Below, in pieces: positions 41,940 to 51,032 of a stretch of DNA of 64,000 bases. Position numbers and translations under genes: made by a program. The notes beneath the pieces were generated by a model. That model saw only the letters and a program-made list of their open reading frames with translations, had not been told where the DNA came from and did not search any database. Every line of letters begins with the position of its first letter. The first letter of the stretch is position 1. Where the stretch lies: NCBI RefSeq assembly GCF_016735585.2, contig NZ_JAERSE020000002.1, positions 434,001 through 498,000 of the forward strand. The letters are read 5' to 3'. This DNA is from Chryseobacterium tagetis (GTDB lineage: Bacteria > Bacteroidota > Bacteroidia > Flavobacteriales > Weeksellaceae).

Positions 41940-42658
41940 CAGATTTTTCCTTTTAGATAATCTTGCCTTAAGTCTTCATCCAGCTTTTCAATCGCGTATC
42001 GAAGACAGGTTCTCGGCATTTCTTTATAGTATTGATTCAGATAACCGAGCAGCTCCTGTTCATTTTTATTTCCCATTTCTCTCAACAGCCATCCGTTTGC
42101 TTTATGCATCAAATCGTGGGGATGTTTTAAATTCTGAGTTACAAATTCTTTTGTGAGCTCATAAGAGCCTTTTTTTACGTAATGCATTGTTCCTACAACA
42201 GCAATTCTTTTATGCCACATTTCTTCGGAAGCAGCAAGCTTTCTTAATAATTCTTCCTGCTGATTTTCAAACGCATGTCTCCCAAGAATTTTATAACAGC
42301 TTGAGTCCACAAGATCCCAGTTATTTACATACTGCAAATGGTTTAAATAAAACTCAATGATTTCATCTTTTACCGCTTTATCTTTTGTTTTTTCAAATTT
42401 AGAAATCAACATAAACAAAGCAGTCAGCCGATGTTCATGATATTTTGATGAAAGTAAAATACTTAAATCTTGTAATGAAATCTTCGCATAATATTCTTTC
42501 GCCACAGATCTCTGATCCGGAACTTTCACACCTAAAAACAGATCTCCTTCTCCATACTCCCCTTTTCCGGTTTTGAAGAATTTTGGGAAAAACTCTGCTT
42601 TTTCAGGAATGGATAAAACAGCAAGAGCTTCTTCAATTTCTTTAACCATATTACTCAC
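41939..42658 (-). CDS. AlkD-like DNA alkylation repair protein
   Basis: HEAT-like-repeat DNA glycosylase family, 239 residues, all-helical. Family blocks: EYYAKISLQDLSILLSSKYHEHRLTALFMLISKF, NNWDLVDSSCYKILG (Asp and Trp of the catalytic groove), WHKRIAVVGTMHYVKKG, and HKANGWLLREMG. These enzymes excise 3- and 7-alkylpurines. The start MSNMVKEIEEAL follows 14 bp after the stop of the CPA1 antiporter gene; translation is coupled to the DUF6122 gene downstream. The link to transport genes is probably positional only. Confidence 0.92.
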   Translation of the reverse strand: MSNMVKEIEEALAVLSIPEKAEFFPKFFKTGKGEYGEGDLFLGVKVPDQRSVAKEYYAKISLQDLSILLSSKYHEHRLTALFMLISKFEKTKDKAVKDEIIEFYLNHLQYVNNWDLVDSSCYKILGRHAFENQQEELLRKLAASEEMWHKRIAVVGTMHYVKKGSYELTKEFVTQNLKHPHDLMHKANGWLLREMGNKNEQELLGYLNQYYKEMPRTCLRYAIEKLDEDLRQDYLKGKI

Positions 42659-42672
42659 TTATTTGCAATACA

Positions 42673-43959
42673 TTAATGAGATTCATCTAAAGTAATATTT
42701 TCCTGCTCTTTTTCTTCGGATTCTATCTTTTTCGGATTGGCCACTTTTGCAATGGTAAGTCCCTGAACAACAATAGAGAATACAACAACACAATAAGTAA
42801 TACTTAAAATAATTTCGCTGTACTCACTTTTAGGAATAGACATCGCCAAAGCAATAGAAACTCCGCCACGGATTCCTCCCCAAACCAATACTTTTACTGT
42901 TTGCGGACTGAATCGGGTTCTCAGAGACATGAATTTCGTAGGTCCCCAAATGGAAATGAATCTGGCTATTAAAACAACCACGATTGCCAGTAATCCCGGG
43001 ACCATGAAATGTTTCAGATCTTTAATCATTAAAAGCTCAAAACCGATGAATAAGAACAATACTGCATTTAGAATCTCATCGATAAGCTCCCAAAATTTGA
43101 TCAGATAATCCTGTGTTATGGACTTCATTTTAAATCTCACATTAAAATTCCCCATAAACAATCCTGCTGCAACCATCGTTAATGGTCCTGAAATATGCAT
43201 TTGCCTTGCAATAAGATAACCTCCCATTACGACAGAAAGCGTCACCAAAACAGAAATAATATAATCATCAACTTCTCTCATCAATCGGGAAGTCACCCAA
43301 CCCAGCAAAACTCCTAAAAACAATCCTCCTCCTGCTTCTTTTATCAATAAAAGTCCAATATTTTCAATTCCTAAATCGACTTCTTTTCCAACTGCCAATT
43401 GCAATACCACGGTAAAAACAACGACCGCCATACCATCATTAAAAAGGGATTCTCCGGCTACTTTTGTTTCTAAGGATTTAGAAACATTGGCCTGTTTTAA
43501 AACACTTAAAACCGCTACAGGATCGGTAGGCGAAATTAACGCCCCAAAAACCAAACAATAAATGAATGGCATTTGCAGTCCTACCAAAGGCAACAGATAA
43601 AACATACCGAAACCGACAATAAATGTTGAAATCACCACTCCTGCTGTGGAAAATATGACAACAGGGCGCAACTGTTCTTTTAAATCATTGATGTTGATAT
43701 GGATACCTCCTGCAAAAAGAAGGAAATTAAGCATTGCTCCCATCAGAACTTCTGTGAAGTCAATACTGTTCATCAGATTATTAAGATGTCCGAAAGTTCT
43801 GGGAAGAAAATTCTCACCAAAAAAAACCAGTATGATCGAAACCACAATGGCAATTACCATGATCCCAATGGTACTTGGGAGTTTAAGAAATCTGTAATTC
43901 AGATATGCAAATATTGATGCTAAAACGATTAAAGCTGAAAATGAATAGTATAACTCCAC
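42673..43959 (-). CDS. CPA1-family sodium/proton antiporter
   Basis: Inner-membrane Na+/H+ (or K+/H+) antiporter of 428 residues, with about twelve helices, NhaP-like. The ion-binding core ALISPTDPVAVLSVLKQANV and KVAGESLFNDGMAVVVFTVVLQ carry the conserved Thr-Asp and Asn-Asp pairs. VLVWGGIRGGVSIALAMSIP near 360-380 holds the conserved Arg. The C-terminal tail is short and acidic (ESEEKEQENITLDES), so no large cytosolic regulatory domain is present. It lies between the DUF4919 and AlkD-like genes with short gaps. Confidence 0.94.
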   Translation of the reverse strand: MELYYSFSALIVLASIFAYLNYRFLKLPSTIGIMVIAIVVSIILVFFGENFLPRTFGHLNNLMNSIDFTEVLMGAMLNFLLFAGGIHININDLKEQLRPVVIFSTAGVVISTFIVGFGMFYLLPLVGLQMPFIYCLVFGALISPTDPVAVLSVLKQANVSKSLETKVAGESLFNDGMAVVVFTVVLQLAVGKEVDLGIENIGLLLIKEAGGGLFLGVLLGWVTSRLMREVDDYIISVLVTLSVVMGGYLIARQMHISGPLTMVAAGLFMGNFNVRFKMKSITQDYLIKFWELIDEILNAVLFLFIGFELLMIKDLKHFMVPGLLAIVVVLIARFISIWGPTKFMSLRTRFSPQTVKVLVWGGIRGGVSIALAMSIPKSEYSEIILSITYCVVVFSIVVQGLTIAKVANPKKIESEEKEQENITLDESH

Positions 43960-43970
43960 TAAGCTGTTTT

Positions 43971-44609
43971 TTAATTTTTTATGTTAATGCCCAAATACAG
44001 GACTTTGATGTATATTTTATTGTTTTCTTTCTCCCAAGCATCCAGAATTCCGTCTTTTAATTCTTTTGAGCTTCTAGTATAATCCAGCCCAATATTCATC
44101 ATATTCAAAAGAATATATTCATCGCCCATAGAATTGACGTTGTATGCCGTTTTTTCTGTCTTTCCGTCTCCGGAACTTCTTATGGCATCGGTTAAAAGCC
44201 TAAACTGGCTTAAATGATGAACAAAATTGTTGACATCCTGTTTGGCATCGTAAGAACGCAACAGGATCAGAAGCACATCCAGATTAGTAGGATCTTTGTA
44301 ATAAAGCGCTTTTCCTAAGCTAATACTGTTATCCCAATCTTTATTTTTGAAGGCTTCAGCAAGATTTTTAAAGCTTTCATCTTCTGTCGAGACAATATCT
44401 CTAAAGTTTCTTCCGTAATAAAGATGCTGTGCTTCTATGGAATCTAAAGATTTAGGTAATCCTTTGAATTTGAAAATAAGCTTTTCGTAATTGTAGGGAG
44501 ATTTAGGATCTTTCAGGTTTTTCTCAATATTCTTAAAATCAATTTTTGATTTCTGACCAAAGCCGGAAACCGAAAATACTAAGCAATAAAGGAGAAAAAT
44601 ATATTTCAT
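43971..44609 (-). CDS. DUF4919 secreted protein
   Basis: A 212-residue exported protein of the Bacteroidota DUF4919 family with signal peptide MKYIFLLYCLVFSVSGFGQ. The mature part is helical with TPR-like character (AFKNKDWDNSISLGKALYYKDPTNLDVLLILLRSYDAKQD). The N-terminal motif IDFKNIEKNLKDPKSPYNYEKLIFKF is family-typical. It is translationally coupled to hflX by a TAATG overlap and precedes the CPA1 antiporter by 11 bp. Function unknown. Confidence 0.85.
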   Translation of the reverse strand: MKYIFLLYCLVFSVSGFGQKSKIDFKNIEKNLKDPKSPYNYEKLIFKFKGLPKSLDSIEAQHLYYGRNFRDIVSTEDESFKNLAEAFKNKDWDNSISLGKALYYKDPTNLDVLLILLRSYDAKQDVNNFVHHLSQFRLLTDAIRSSGDGKTEKTAYNVNSMGDEYILLNMMNIGLDYTRSSKELKDGILDAWEKENNKIYIKVLYLGINIKN

Positions 44610-45832
44610 TACTGATTGTTTTCTTCCTCGTCATTATCAAAATACTCGAAAAGGAAATCGTTGTAAGGGAATCTTGAAATATGAATCTTCATCACCTCAT
44701 CGTAGATCATCTTTTTCATTTCCGGGAAGTTTTCTTTCGTTAACGCCGAAATGAACACTGTTGGATATTTTGATTTTGCCATCCAGGTGTTCTTCCATTC
44801 ATCCAGAGAGATATTCTTTTTGGTCGAAGGAGTCAGATCATCCTCATCTTTCTTCTCATAGCTGAAATCATCAATTTTATTGAATACCATGATCATCGGT
44901 TTCTGATGGGCATTGATCTCCATTAACGTCTGATTTACAGATTCTATATGATCTTCAAAACTTTCGTGAGAAATATCCACTACATGAATCAACAGATCCG
45001 CTTCTCTCACCTCATCCAATGTTGATTTGAATGATTCAACAAGCTGTGTCGGCAATTTTCTGATAAACCCTACTGTATCTGTCAATAAAAACGGCAAGTT
45101 TCCGATCACTACTTTTCTTACAGTGGTATCAAGGGTTGCAAACAGTTTGTTTTCAGCGAAAACTTCAGATTTAGATAAAGCATTCATCAAAGTAGATTTT
45201 CCGACATTGGTATATCCTACCAAAGCTGCACGCACCACTTTCCCGCGGTTGTTTCGCTGTGTTGCCATCTGCTTATCGATTGTTTTCAGCTTCTCTTTTA
45301 ACAATGAGATTCTGTCTCTGATGATACGTCTGTCAGTTTCGATTTCCGTTTCACCGGGACCTCTCATCCCGATTCCTCCTTTCTGACGTTCCAAGTGAGT
45401 CCACATTCTCGTCAGTCGAGGTAAAAGATATTGATACTGCGCCAATTCTACCTGCGTTCTTGCATACGAGGTTTGCGCTCTCTGAGCAAAAATATCGAGA
45501 ATAAGATTGGTTCTGTCTAAAATTTTAACTTCGATTTCTCTTTCTAGATTTTTAAGCTGTGAAGGAGACAATTCGTCATCAAAAATTACCGTTCCTATTC
45601 CGTTTTCTTTTACGTATTCTTTTATTTCCAGAGCCTTTCCGCTTCCAATGAAGGTTTTAGAATCCGGCTGTGTTAATTTTTGAGTAAAGCGTCTGTCTAC
45701 TGTACCTCCTGCTGTATAGGCCAAAAACTCCAGCTCATCCATATATTCCTGTAGCTTTTCTTCATCCTGATGCTGAGTCACCACTCCTACCAAAACCGCT
45801 TTTTCGTAATTATGTTCTTTCTTTTCTAACAT
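44609..45832 (-). CDS. hflX: HflX ribosome-associated GTPase
   Basis: GTPase of 407 residues that splits or rescues stalled ribosomes, notably under stress. The N-terminal HflX domain (VGVVTQHQDEEKLQEYMDELEFLAYTAGG, FDDELSPSQLKNLE) and the helical linker with RGPGETEIETDRR are followed by the G domain: G1 GYTNVGKSTLM, G3 DTVGFIRKLP, G4 NKID. It is the first gene of the minus-strand group reaching to 40474. Confidence 0.96.
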   Translation of the reverse strand: MLEKKEHNYEKAVLVGVVTQHQDEEKLQEYMDELEFLAYTAGGTVDRRFTQKLTQPDSKTFIGSGKALEIKEYVKENGIGTVIFDDELSPSQLKNLEREIEVKILDRTNLILDIFAQRAQTSYARTQVELAQYQYLLPRLTRMWTHLERQKGGIGMRGPGETEIETDRRIIRDRISLLKEKLKTIDKQMATQRNNRGKVVRAALVGYTNVGKSTLMNALSKSEVFAENKLFATLDTTVRKVVIGNLPFLLTDTVGFIRKLPTQLVESFKSTLDEVREADLLIHVVDISHESFEDHIESVNQTLMEINAHQKPMIMVFNKIDDFSYEKKDEDDLTPSTKKNISLDEWKNTWMAKSKYPTVFISALTKENFPEMKKMIYDEVMKIHISRFPYNDFLFEYFDNDEEENNQ

Positions 45833-45953
45833 TAAATTCTATCTATGTTTATGAGATTTACAAGTTACCATTTTTTAAGAAAAAAAACAAAATGAATCTT
45901 TGAAAACTATTTCTGACAAAGAGTAACTCATTTGGATTTTTCAACAAAAGAAG

Positions 45954-45985
45954 AAAGTCCGCCCATATGCGAACTTTTCCTTTTT
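45954..45985 (-). terminator. Weak hairpin after the META-domain gene
   Basis: Imperfect stem AAAGTCCGC/GCGAACTTT with one mismatch, T-rich flank on the minus strand, 20 bp past the gene stop. Weaker than the other terminators here. Confidence 0.4.
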
Positions 45986-46001
45986 TATATTTTTAAGCTA
46001 T

Positions 46002-46457
46002 TTAATCCCAATCGGACGCTACAAACTTCATAGAATTTCCTTTATCATCAGACAATGTAAGAAAATGACCTTCCACTTTATATTTTGTCATGTGTTCAAA
46101 TTTTTTCTGAAATTCATTCTCCAGTTCCATATTCTGACAAGCTTTCATGGTAGATAATAACGCTAAAATTTTCACATTTCCGTTATTTTTAAATTCAGCA
46201 GAAAAAGACATGCTGTTACATCCCATGTAAGCTCCACCACGGATTTTTCCCTCTTCCTGTTTTCCTGTCAAATTAATTTCAGCTTTATTCTTCATCAAAT
46301 CAGCTTTAGTAAAATTCTCAAAAGAAACAAGCATCCATTGTCTTTGGATGTGATATTCAGGAGTATTTATCGCTGTGTTTTGCTTTGTAGCAGAAGTACA
46401 ATTGAACAGGATTCCTAAAAACAAAACCGTCAAAACTGAAACGAATATCTTTCTCAT
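46002..46457 (-). CDS. META-domain (HslJ-like) lipoprotein
   Basis: Predicted lipoprotein of 151 residues with lipobox ILFNC (Cys20). The mature part is one META domain: QWMLVSFENF, then GGAYMGCNSMSFSAEF with the conserved GCN, and a C-terminal FLTLSDDKGNSMKFVASDWD. HslJ in E. coli is a heat-inducible outer-membrane lipoprotein; the function of Bacteroidota members is unknown. It is divergent from the S46 peptidase gene. Confidence 0.9.
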   Translation of the reverse strand: MRKIFVSVLTVLFLGILFNCTSATKQNTAINTPEYHIQRQWMLVSFENFTKADLMKNKAEINLTGKQEEGKIRGGAYMGCNSMSFSAEFKNNGNVKILALLSTMKACQNMELENEFQKKFEHMTKYKVEGHFLTLSDDKGNSMKFVASDWD

Positions 46458-46543
46458 ATGAAAGCTACACCCATTTTCATACCAATCCGGGACAGAATAT
46501 CGTAAAAATTAGTAAATTAGCGACACAAAAATTATTTTATAAA

Positions 46544-48751
46544 ATGAAAAGAATACTTCTACTATTCACTTTCTTATTGAGCTTTGCTCAAATGAGGGCA
46601 GATGAGGGGATGTGGCTCTTAATGCTCATCAAAAGACTTAATGGTGTTGACATGCAAAAAGAAGGTTTGCATTTGACTCCTGAAGAAATTTATTCAGTTA
46701 ATAATTCCAGCTTAAAAGATGCTATCGTAAGTTTCGGTGGTTTCTGTACTGGAGAGATCGTTTCTGATAAAGGTCTTATCTTTACCAATCACCACTGTGG
46801 TTATGGCGCAGTTGCCGCTGCTTCTACTCCGGAAAAAGACTATTTAAAAAATGGTTTCTGGGCAATGAAACAGAAAGACGAATTCAATGCAAAAGATCTG
46901 TATGTTAGATTTTTAGTAAGAATGGATGATGCTACGCAAAGAATCAATTCTAAGCTAAATAATAAAATGACCGGAGCAGAGAGAAAAGCTGTTATTGATG
47001 CTGAAACTAAAGCAATCCAGACAGAAAACTCTGAAAACGGAAAATACACTGTAGTGGTAAGAGATTTCTTCAACGGAAATGAATTCTATTATTTCGTATA
47101 CCAAGATTACAAAGATATCAGATTAGTAGGTGCACCACCATCATCATTAGGAAAATTCGGTGGAGATACTGATAACTGGGAATGGCCAAGACACACTGCT
47201 GACTTTACTGTTTTCAGAGTATATGCAGACGCTGCAGGAAATCCTGCTGAGTTTTCTCCAAGCAACACACCATTGAAGCCTAAGCATTTCTTACCGGTTT
47301 CTCTTAAAGGAGTGAAGCCAGGTGATTTCTCTATGATCTTAGGATATCCTGGAAGAACGAACCGTTATTTAACATCTTATGGAATCCAGCAGATGGTAAA
47401 CAAAGATTATCCGGCTTGGGTAGAAGCTTCTAAATTAGCAATGGATGTTATGAAGAAGTATATGGATAAAGACAAAGCAACTCAGCTGAACTACGCTTCT
47501 CAATATGCTTCTGTAGCTAACTACTGGAAAAACAGACAGGGAACTATTGATGCTGTTGAAAAAAACGGAACAATCTCTGACAAGCAGAATATCGAAAAAA
47601 CGTACAGAGTTTGGTCTATGCAAGCTGGAAACGAAGATTATGACGGAGTTTTAGAAGATATCGACGCTTATTACAAGCAGGTTTCTGATAGAAACGTTGA
47701 AAGAAATTACGCTTCTCAGCTTACAAGAAATGCAAAATACATCAGCTTAGCTCTACAGGTAGGAAATGTACTTAAAGCCTATGCTGCTCAGGATATGGCA
47801 GGAAGACTTGCTATGAAAGCTAAAACAGAAGCTGCGCTTAAAGCGGCTTATGAAAACTTCAACCCTTCTTTGGAAGGTGAAATGCTAAGTTCTATGGTAA
47901 CTCTTTACCAGGCAAGAGTAACTAATAAAAGTGTAGGTTCTGCTACCATCTTCGGACTGGATGCTAAAAACCTTTCTAATGTAGCATATTCTTCTATTTT
48001 CGCAAACAAAACATCTGCAACAAACTTCTTGTTGAATCCGGATGCTTTAAAGCTTGATGCAGATCAGCTTTGGAAAATCGCAAACGGTGTAATCGCTGAC
48101 CAGAAACTGGTAGCTGAAAGCTATTCTAAAGTAGATGATAATTTCGCGAAAAACAACCGTATGTTCTTAGCGGGTCTTATGAAAGCGATGCCTGAGAAAA
48201 AATTCTATCCGGATGCTAACTCTACAATGAGATTAACTTACGGAACAGTAGATAAATTACCAATCAGAACAGACAGAAATTATTTCGGTGTAACTGATAA
48301 CTACTATACTGACATGACAGGTTTAGTAGGAAAATACAAAAAAGGAGATGAAGAGTTTGATCTTCCGCAAAGAGTGATCGACCTTTACAACCTAAAAGAT
48401 TTCGGACAATATGCAGATGCTAAAGGATATATGCCTGTAAACTTCCTTTCAAACAATGATATTACCGGTGGTAACTCTGGTTCTCCAGTAATTGATGCAG
48501 ACGGTAACCTTATTGGTATTGCTTTTGACGGAAATAGCGAAGCATTAAGCGGTGATATCGTTTTTGAACAAGAATGGCAAAAAACAATCAACGTAGACGT
48601 TCGTTTCGTTCTTTGGACAATCGACAAATATGCCGGAGCAAGAAGAATTGTTGACGAGCTAAAACTTGTAAGAGATGAGAACACCCCTGCAGATACAAAA
48701 ACAAAAAACTCAGGAACAACAACTCCTCCTACAAAAACTAAGAAAAAATAA
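46544..48751 (+). CDS. S46-family dipeptidyl peptidase (DPP7-like)
   Basis: Exopeptidase of 735 residues that releases N-terminal dipeptides; periplasmic or surface, with a signal peptide ending near residue 19. Catalytic triad segments are visible: IFTNHHCGYGAV (His), DTDNWEWPRHTADF (Asp) and GGNSGSPVIDADG (Ser). The specificity position 18 residues after the catalytic Ser is Gly (IAFDGNSE); in Porphyromonas enzymes Gly marks DPP7 (hydrophobic P1) and Arg marks DPP11 (Asp/Glu P1). The C-terminal 20 residues are Thr/Lys-rich. Such enzymes feed dipeptides to amino-acid catabolism. Monocistronic, with a strong terminator. Confidence 0.95.
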   Translation: MKRILLLFTFLLSFAQMRADEGMWLLMLIKRLNGVDMQKEGLHLTPEEIYSVNNSSLKDAIVSFGGFCTGEIVSDKGLIFTNHHCGYGAVAAASTPEKDYLKNGFWAMKQKDEFNAKDLYVRFLVRMDDATQRINSKLNNKMTGAERKAVIDAETKAIQTENSENGKYTVVVRDFFNGNEFYYFVYQDYKDIRLVGAPPSSLGKFGGDTDNWEWPRHTADFTVFRVYADAAGNPAEFSPSNTPLKPKHFLPVSLKGVKPGDFSMILGYPGRTNRYLTSYGIQQMVNKDYPAWVEASKLAMDVMKKYMDKDKATQLNYASQYASVANYWKNRQGTIDAVEKNGTISDKQNIEKTYRVWSMQAGNEDYDGVLEDIDAYYKQVSDRNVERNYASQLTRNAKYISLALQVGNVLKAYAAQDMAGRLAMKAKTEAALKAAYENFNPSLEGEMLSSMVTLYQARVTNKSVGSATIFGLDAKNLSNVAYSSIFANKTSATNFLLNPDALKLDADQLWKIANGVIADQKLVAESYSKVDDNFAKNNRMFLAGLMKAMPEKKFYPDANSTMRLTYGTVDKLPIRTDRNYFGVTDNYYTDMTGLVGKYKKGDEEFDLPQRVIDLYNLKDFGQYADAKGYMPVNFLSNNDITGGNSGSPVIDADGNLIGIAFDGNSEALSGDIVFEQEWQKTINVDVRFVLWTIDKYAGARRIVDELKLVRDENTPADTKTKNSGTTTPPTKTKKK

Positions 48752-48773
48752 TCGTATCTGATTATAATTTTAT

Positions 48774-48806
48774 AAACCGTGAAATGTATGTTTCACGGTT
48801 TTTTTT
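48774..48806 (+). terminator. Terminator after the S46 peptidase gene
   Basis: Perfect 11-bp stem AAACCGTGAAA/TTTCACGGTTT, 6-nt loop, T run. The tail leads into TATTTTTG (48806-48813), a candidate -7 element for the next gene. Confidence 0.88.
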
Positions 48807-48836
48807 ATTTTTGAGCTCAACTTTAGAATATTTCAG

Positions 48837-49313
48837 ATGGAAAATAAGACCATTCAGTTTACTGCTATTATACAACAAAACGCAGACATGAACGCCGCGT
48901 TTGTGAAATTTCCGTTTTCTACAGAAGAACTTTTCAATAAAAAAGGACAGGTAAAAATAAAAGCCCTTTTTGATGATAAAGTGGAATATCGTGGAAGTCT
49001 GGTAAAAATGAAATCCGACTGCCCTATTTTAGGTTTGACACAGGCCGTCAGAAAGCAATTAAACAAAACATTTGGCGACAGTGTAACCGTTTCTTTAGTG
49101 GAGGATAAAGAAGAAAGAACCGTAGAAATAGCAGATGATATCGTAATTATCTTTAATGAAAATCAAGAGGCGAAATTCTTATTTGACAAGATGAGCTATA
49201 CCCACAGAAAAGAATATATCCGCTGGATTGAAGAAGCCAAAAAACCTGAAACCAGAGAAAACAGGAAGATAAAAATGATCCAGATGATTCTAAATGGTAA
49301 GAAGGGAATTTAA
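48837..49313 (+). CDS. DUF1905/YdeI-family protein
   Basis: Cytosolic protein of 158 residues with two parts: a DUF1905 domain (residues about 1-85; FPFSTEELFNKKGQVKIKALFDD, KSDCPILGLTQAVRKQL) and a C-terminal YdeI/OmpD-associated (OmdA-like) helical domain (FLFDKMSYTHRKEYIRWIEEAKKPETRENRKIK). Function not established. Its TAA lies in a TTTAAA palindrome shared with the TAA of the convergent yifB gene, so the two coding regions overlap by 4 bp and no terminator separates them. Confidence 0.88.
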   Translation: MENKTIQFTAIIQQNADMNAAFVKFPFSTEELFNKKGQVKIKALFDDKVEYRGSLVKMKSDCPILGLTQAVRKQLNKTFGDSVTVSLVEDKEERTVEIADDIVIIFNENQEAKFLFDKMSYTHRKEYIRWIEEAKKPETRENRKIKMIQMILNGKKGI

Positions 49314-50845
49314 ATCTTCCAAAAATCCCGGTCAAGACTTCTATACTGTATGGCTTCAGAAATGTGATGTGAAAGAATATTTTCCGAAACCTCAAGATCG
49401 GCAATCGTTCTGGCTACTTTCAAAATTCTGTCATACGCTCTTGCTGAAAGATTTAATTTTTCCATGGCCATTTTTATTAAGTTAAATGAAACCTCATCCA
49501 GCTCGCAAAATTGCTCCAGTTCTTTAGAACCCATTTGAGCATTATAACTTATTTTCAAATCTTTATATCGCTCATTCTGAATTTCGCGTGCTACAAGTAC
49601 CCGTTTTCTTATCACTTCACTTTTTTCACCTTTTCTTTTTTCTGCCAACTGCTCAAACTCTACTTTCTGTACTTCAATATGAATATCAATTCTATCCAGC
49701 AATGGTCCTGAAAGTTTATTCATATACCGCTGCATTTCAAAAACAGAAGAAGTATTATTCGGATCATCAGGGAAAAATCCGCTCGGACTGGGATTCATTG
49801 AAGCAACCAGCATAAAGCTCGAAGGATAATTTACCGTAAACTTTGCTCTTGAAATAGTTACTTCCCGATCTTCCAGCGGCTGTCTCATAACTTCCAGCAC
49901 CGTCCGTTTAAATTCTGGCATTTCATCTAAAAATAAAACCCCGTTATGGGCCAGTGAAATCTCTCCCGGCTGCGGATAACTGCCGCCTCCGACTAATGCA
50001 ACATCCGAAATAGTATGATGAGGTGATCGGAACGGACGAACTGTCATTAATGAAGTTTCTGCACCCATTTTTCCTGCAACAGAATGAATTTTAGTTGTTT
50101 CTAAAGCTTCTTTCAGCGTTAAAGGAGGCAAAATACTGGGAACTCTTTTTGCCAGCATGGTTTTACCACTTCCGGGTGGACCAATTAAAATAATATTATG
50201 ACCTCCTGCTGCAGCAACCTCCATCGCTCTTTTAGCGGATTCCTGCCCTTTTACTTCTGAGAAATCAAACGGAAACATATTGATTTTATCCTGAAATTCT
50301 TTCCGGGTATCTAAAACGGTTTTTTCTAAAGCTTTTCCTTCATTAAAAAAATCAATGACCTCTTTTATGTTTTCTGCTCCATACACGTCCAGATTATTGA
50401 CAATGGCTGCTTCACGGGTATTTTGTTTGGGAAGTATAATTCCTTTAAAGCCTTCTTCCCTTGCCTGAATCGCTATTGGCAACACGCCTTTTATAGGTTG
50501 CAAACTGCCATCCAGAGACAATTCTCCCATGATGATATAATCCTGAATATCTTGCGCAAGAATCTGATCGGATGCGGCTAAAATTCCGATAGCAATACTC
50601 AGGTCGTAAGCAGAACCTTCTTTACGGAGATCTGCAGGAGCCATATTAATCGTAATCTTTTTTCCGGGGATTTTATATCCTACATTCTTAAGTGCGGCCG
50701 ATATTCTGTAACTGCTTTCTTTGATCGCGTTATCGGGAAGTCCTACCAAATGATACCCTATTCCTCCTGTATCTATATTGACTTCAATAGTAATAGTCTG
50801 TGCTGCAACTCCATGAATTGCGCTTCCATAAATTTTAATCAGCAT
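49310..50845 (-). CDS. YifB/ComM-family AAA ATPase
   Basis: Magnesium-chelatase-like AAA+ ATPase of 511 residues. Three regions: an N-terminal Lon-protease-like fold (residues about 1-165, KIYGSAIHGVAAQTITIEVNIDTGGIGYHLVGLPD), the AAA module with Walker A GPPGSGKTMLAKR and Walker B VLFLDEMPEF, and a C-terminal helical domain (SARAYDRILKVARTIADL). In Haemophilus and Vibrio, ComM is a helicase acting in branch migration during natural transformation; the same role here is an inference. It is transcribed alone and overlaps the convergent DUF1905 gene by 4 bp. Confidence 0.94.
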   Translation of the reverse strand: MLIKIYGSAIHGVAAQTITIEVNIDTGGIGYHLVGLPDNAIKESSYRISAALKNVGYKIPGKKITINMAPADLRKEGSAYDLSIAIGILAASDQILAQDIQDYIIMGELSLDGSLQPIKGVLPIAIQAREEGFKGIILPKQNTREAAIVNNLDVYGAENIKEVIDFFNEGKALEKTVLDTRKEFQDKINMFPFDFSEVKGQESAKRAMEVAAAGGHNIILIGPPGSGKTMLAKRVPSILPPLTLKEALETTKIHSVAGKMGAETSLMTVRPFRSPHHTISDVALVGGGSYPQPGEISLAHNGVLFLDEMPEFKRTVLEVMRQPLEDREVTISRAKFTVNYPSSFMLVASMNPSPSGFFPDDPNNTSSVFEMQRYMNKLSGPLLDRIDIHIEVQKVEFEQLAEKRKGEKSEVIRKRVLVAREIQNERYKDLKISYNAQMGSKELEQFCELDEVSFNLIKMAMEKLNLSARAYDRILKVARTIADLEVSENILSHHISEAIQYRSLDRDFWKI

Positions 50846-50954
50846 ATTTGTGTTTTGATGTAAATGTAAAAAGATTTCCTGATTTAATTCTATGAATTCT
50901 GATTATTTACAGAATAAAATTATCGGGACAAATAACTTATTATCAGGAGCATTA

Positions 50955-50987
50955 AATAAAAAAACGGTACAATTTTTTGCACCGTTT
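50955..50987 (-). terminator. Terminator after the T9SS cargo gene
   Basis: Stem AAACGGT/ACCGTTT (50962-50968 with 50981-50987), 12-nt loop containing a T run, and an A run on the plus strand that gives a U-tract on the minus strand. It is 46 bp past the stop at 51033. Confidence 0.7.
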
Positions 50988-51032
50988 CCAACTAACTATT
51001 TGAAAAAACCCGTTTCTCAAGCTCAGAGAAAT

